Shown here in pieces: positions 62,469 to 64,000 of a stretch of 64,000 nucleotides of DNA (the first letter of the stretch is position 1; each line of letters starts with the position of its first letter). The stretch covers positions 310,001-374,000 of the forward strand of contig NZ_QJRJ01000080.1 in assembly GCF_003254625.1 (NCBI RefSeq), given 5' to 3'. This DNA comes from Flavobacterium ginsenosidimutans. GTDB taxonomy: Bacteria; Bacteroidota; Bacteroidia; Flavobacteriales; Flavobacteriaceae. The notes under the pieces were generated by a model that worked only from the letters and a program-made list of their open reading frames with translations, had not been told where the DNA came from and ran no database searches. The translations under genes and the position numbers were made by a program.

Positions 62469-62689
62469 GCTAAAGTTTTTTCTTTCAAAAAAGCCTCAAT
62501 TCGTATTTTTTTACATTTTTTTTACATTTTTTTCATTTTCGACTACTCCCTCCCCTTTTTTAAATGGTCTTTATCTAAAAGGAGCATATTAAACGTGTTC
62601 TTATCCCTGAAATTAGAAGGGCTGAAAAAAAAGAAAAAAAACTCCAATCTATCATTTACAAACAAGTACTAATTTAATTAACGAAACAA

Positions 62690-63730
62690 ATGCAGCAAAA
62701 AAAATTCGAAGAGTTATTTGAAGGCTATCTGCAGAATAATCTATCTGATGCGGAACAGCAGCAAATGATGGAAATAATTAAGCAGGGAGAGCATGATGAT
62801 TTTCTTAAGGAAAAAATTCATGGTATGCTGAAAGGAAATTACGCTATAGATGTAATGGATAAAAAACAAAGTGATGATATTCTGAATTACATTTTATCTA
62901 AACCTCAAAACGAATCTAAAGTTGTGGAACTGAATCCGAACCGTAGAAGAAAAGTAATTTTACAATCATTTTTAGTCGCCGCTAGTGTCGCTTTATTGAT
63001 TGCTTTAGGTAACTCTTTGTTTTTTAAACAAAAAACAACTCTTCCTCTTGCGCCAGAGACACCAGCTGTTGTGGCACAAAATACTTTAATTGATTTTAGC
63101 GGAAAACAATTAGTGCATCTTCCTGATGGAAGTACTGTTCTTTTAAATGATAACAGTACTTTAAAATACGATCAGAATTCTTTTGACTCCGAAACTCGTG
63201 AAGTAACTCTTACTGGTGAAGCTTTTTTTGACATTAAACACAATCCAAAAAAACCATTTATCGTGCATACTGGAAAAATTCAAACCAGAGTTTTAGGAAC
63301 CGCTTTTAATATTAATGCTCAAAATTCATCTAACAACATTGAAGTTACGGTTGCTCGCGGTAAAGTTCAGGTTGGTGATACCGAAAAAATATACGGCGTA
63401 ATTACTCCTAATCAGCAGATTAAAGTTAACAAAAGCACTTTAAACTTTGAACAGAATAACGTAAGTGCGGCCATTGTAACCGAATGGAAAAGCAATTACT
63501 TAATTCTGGATGATATTAATATGGCTGAAGCCGCTTCATTAATTTCTCAAAAATACAAAGTACAGATTTTGATTTCGAATGATAAAATTAAGAATTGCCG
63601 AATAACAGCAAGTTTCTTAAACGAAGAAGATTTAGATCATGTATTGAAAGTAATAAGCAGTGTTATTGAAACTGAATATCATTACAATAAAGCAGGAACT
63701 GTCATTTTGGACGGAAAAGGCTGTGAATAA
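62690..63730 (+). CDS. FecR-family anti-sigma factor
   Basis: The 346-residue protein has a cytoplasmic helical anti-sigma part (about 1-80), one membrane helix (QSFLVAASVALLIALG, about 91-106), a periplasmic FecR domain (GKQLVHLPDGSTVLLNDNS, REVTLTGEAFFDIKH, PFIVHTGKIQTRVLGTAFNI) and a C-terminal DUF4974 (MAEAASLISQKYKVQI, ITASFLNEEDLDHVL). It holds the neighbouring ECF sigma inactive until the TonB-dependent transporter signals substrate binding. The transporter gene starts 182 bases downstream. Confidence 0.95.
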   Translation: MQQKKFEELFEGYLQNNLSDAEQQQMMEIIKQGEHDDFLKEKIHGMLKGNYAIDVMDKKQSDDILNYILSKPQNESKVVELNPNRRRKVILQSFLVAASVALLIALGNSLFFKQKTTLPLAPETPAVVAQNTLIDFSGKQLVHLPDGSTVLLNDNSTLKYDQNSFDSETREVTLTGEAFFDIKHNPKKPFIVHTGKIQTRVLGTAFNINAQNSSNNIEVTVARGKVQVGDTEKIYGVITPNQQIKVNKSTLNFEQNNVSAAIVTEWKSNYLILDDINMAEAASLISQKYKVQILISNDKIKNCRITASFLNEEDLDHVLKVISSVIETEYHYNKAGTVILDGKGCE

Positions 63731-63836
63731 AAAATAAAAAAGAGATCAAGCTGACTAACCTCCTACTTAGAAAGCTTAGAAAATAAATATTAACCTTTAA
63801 AAACAGAGAACAATTAACCAAAACTAAATTAAAAAA

Positions 63837-63872
63837 GCCATCTAGCTCCTACACCAGATGGCCTAGATTTTT
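63837..63872 (+). terminator. Hairpin with T run between fecR and susC
   Basis: GCCATCT (63837-63843) pairs with AGATGGC (63856-63862), followed by CTAGATTTTT. It may partly terminate or attenuate between the fecR and susC genes, so the two could be expressed at different levels. Confidence 0.55.
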
Positions 63873-63911
63873 AACAATTAATCCAGTAACCATTAAAAAA
63901 CAAGCAAATTT

Positions 63912-64000
63912 ATGAAATTACGCTGTAAAACAACCATGTTTGACAGGGAAAAGAAATCATCTTTTTTTCACTTGTCAAAAAAAACAATTATGATTATGCG
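63912..64000 (+). CDS. Start of a SusC/TonB-dependent transporter gene (cut by window end)
   Basis: An ATG at 63912 opens a frame of 29 codons to the window end: basic MKLRCKTTMFDREKK, then SSFFHLSKKTIMIM, a start of a signal segment. Position right after an ECF sigma and FecR pair is the standard place for a SusC with an STN signalling domain. The identity is inferred from context, since too little sequence is present. Confidence 0.65.
   Translation, partial: MKLRCKTTMFDREKKSSFFHLSKKTIMIM

Noticed and set aside
62581..62640. Small hairpin with CCCT/AGGG arms between the sigma and fecR genes
   Set aside because: The stem is only four pairs and no T run follows, so it does not support a terminator.

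Overview
The window is AT-rich DNA that looks like a chromosome segment of a Flavobacterium (Bacteroidota, Flavobacteriia, close to the F. johnsoniae type). Supporting signs are SusC-type TonB-dependent transporters with a carboxypeptidase-regulatory-like N-domain, an ECF sigma/FecR pair, a type IX secretion 'type B' C-terminal domain on a giant protein, a bacillithiol gene (bshC), surface-lipoprotein-like N-termini, and several gene starts preceded by the Bacteroidota -7 box TAnnTTTG instead of a Shine-Dalgarno sequence. I saw no tRNA, rRNA, CRISPR array or transposase.

Region 1 (1-19.3 kb) is a polysaccharide utilisation locus for beta-mannan, probably galacto- and glucomannan with acetyl groups. 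It has a partial susC at the left edge, an AraC-family regulator, and a plus-strand run of GH26, GPH-family sugar symporter, GH130 mannosylglucose phosphorylase, cellobiose/mannobiose 2-epimerase, a small binding-domain protein, a second GH26, GH5_7 mannanase and a GH97 likely alpha-galactosidase. A minus-strand run follows: CE2-type esterase, SASA-type esterase, GH3 beta-glucosidase and an aldo/keto reductase. Together these cut mannan outside the cell, remove galactose and acetyl groups, import mannobiose, epimerise it to mannosyl-glucose and phosphorolyse that to mannose-1-phosphate plus glucose.

Region 2 (19.5-27.6 kb) is mostly cell envelope and signalling: NlpC/P60 hydrolase, L,D-transpeptidase, DUF1573 protein, a histidine kinase/response regulator pair, an MBL-fold hydrolase and a B12-binding radical SAM protein. 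Region 3 (27.7-34.9 kb) is a single 2409-residue secreted repeat protein. Region 4 (35-45.5 kb) holds an sdpR/sdpI pair without a toxin gene, an MHS transporter, bshC, a NagX-like membrane protein, ndk, several small lipoproteins, a serine hydrolase and an archaemetzincin-like lipoprotein. Region 5 (45.5-53.7 kb) is housekeeping: ftsY, a DUF4295 gene, rpmG, rpmB, cinA, an Hpt protein, an FAH-family hydrolase, an exonuclease, a 2-oxoacid dehydrogenase E2 and a glycosyltransferase. Region 6 (53.7-64 kb) has an outer-membrane barrel, a second NagX-like protein, a capsule/EPS pair (CpsB-like phosphatase and polyprenyl glycosylphosphotransferase), an M28 peptidase, and the start of another locus (ECF sigma, FecR, susC cut by the window end).

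Many intergenic gaps carry palindromic or inverted-repeat elements in recognisable families. Two genes too short for a usual ORF cut-off were found by eye: a 54-residue membrane protein next to ftsY and the 50-residue DUF4295 protein.
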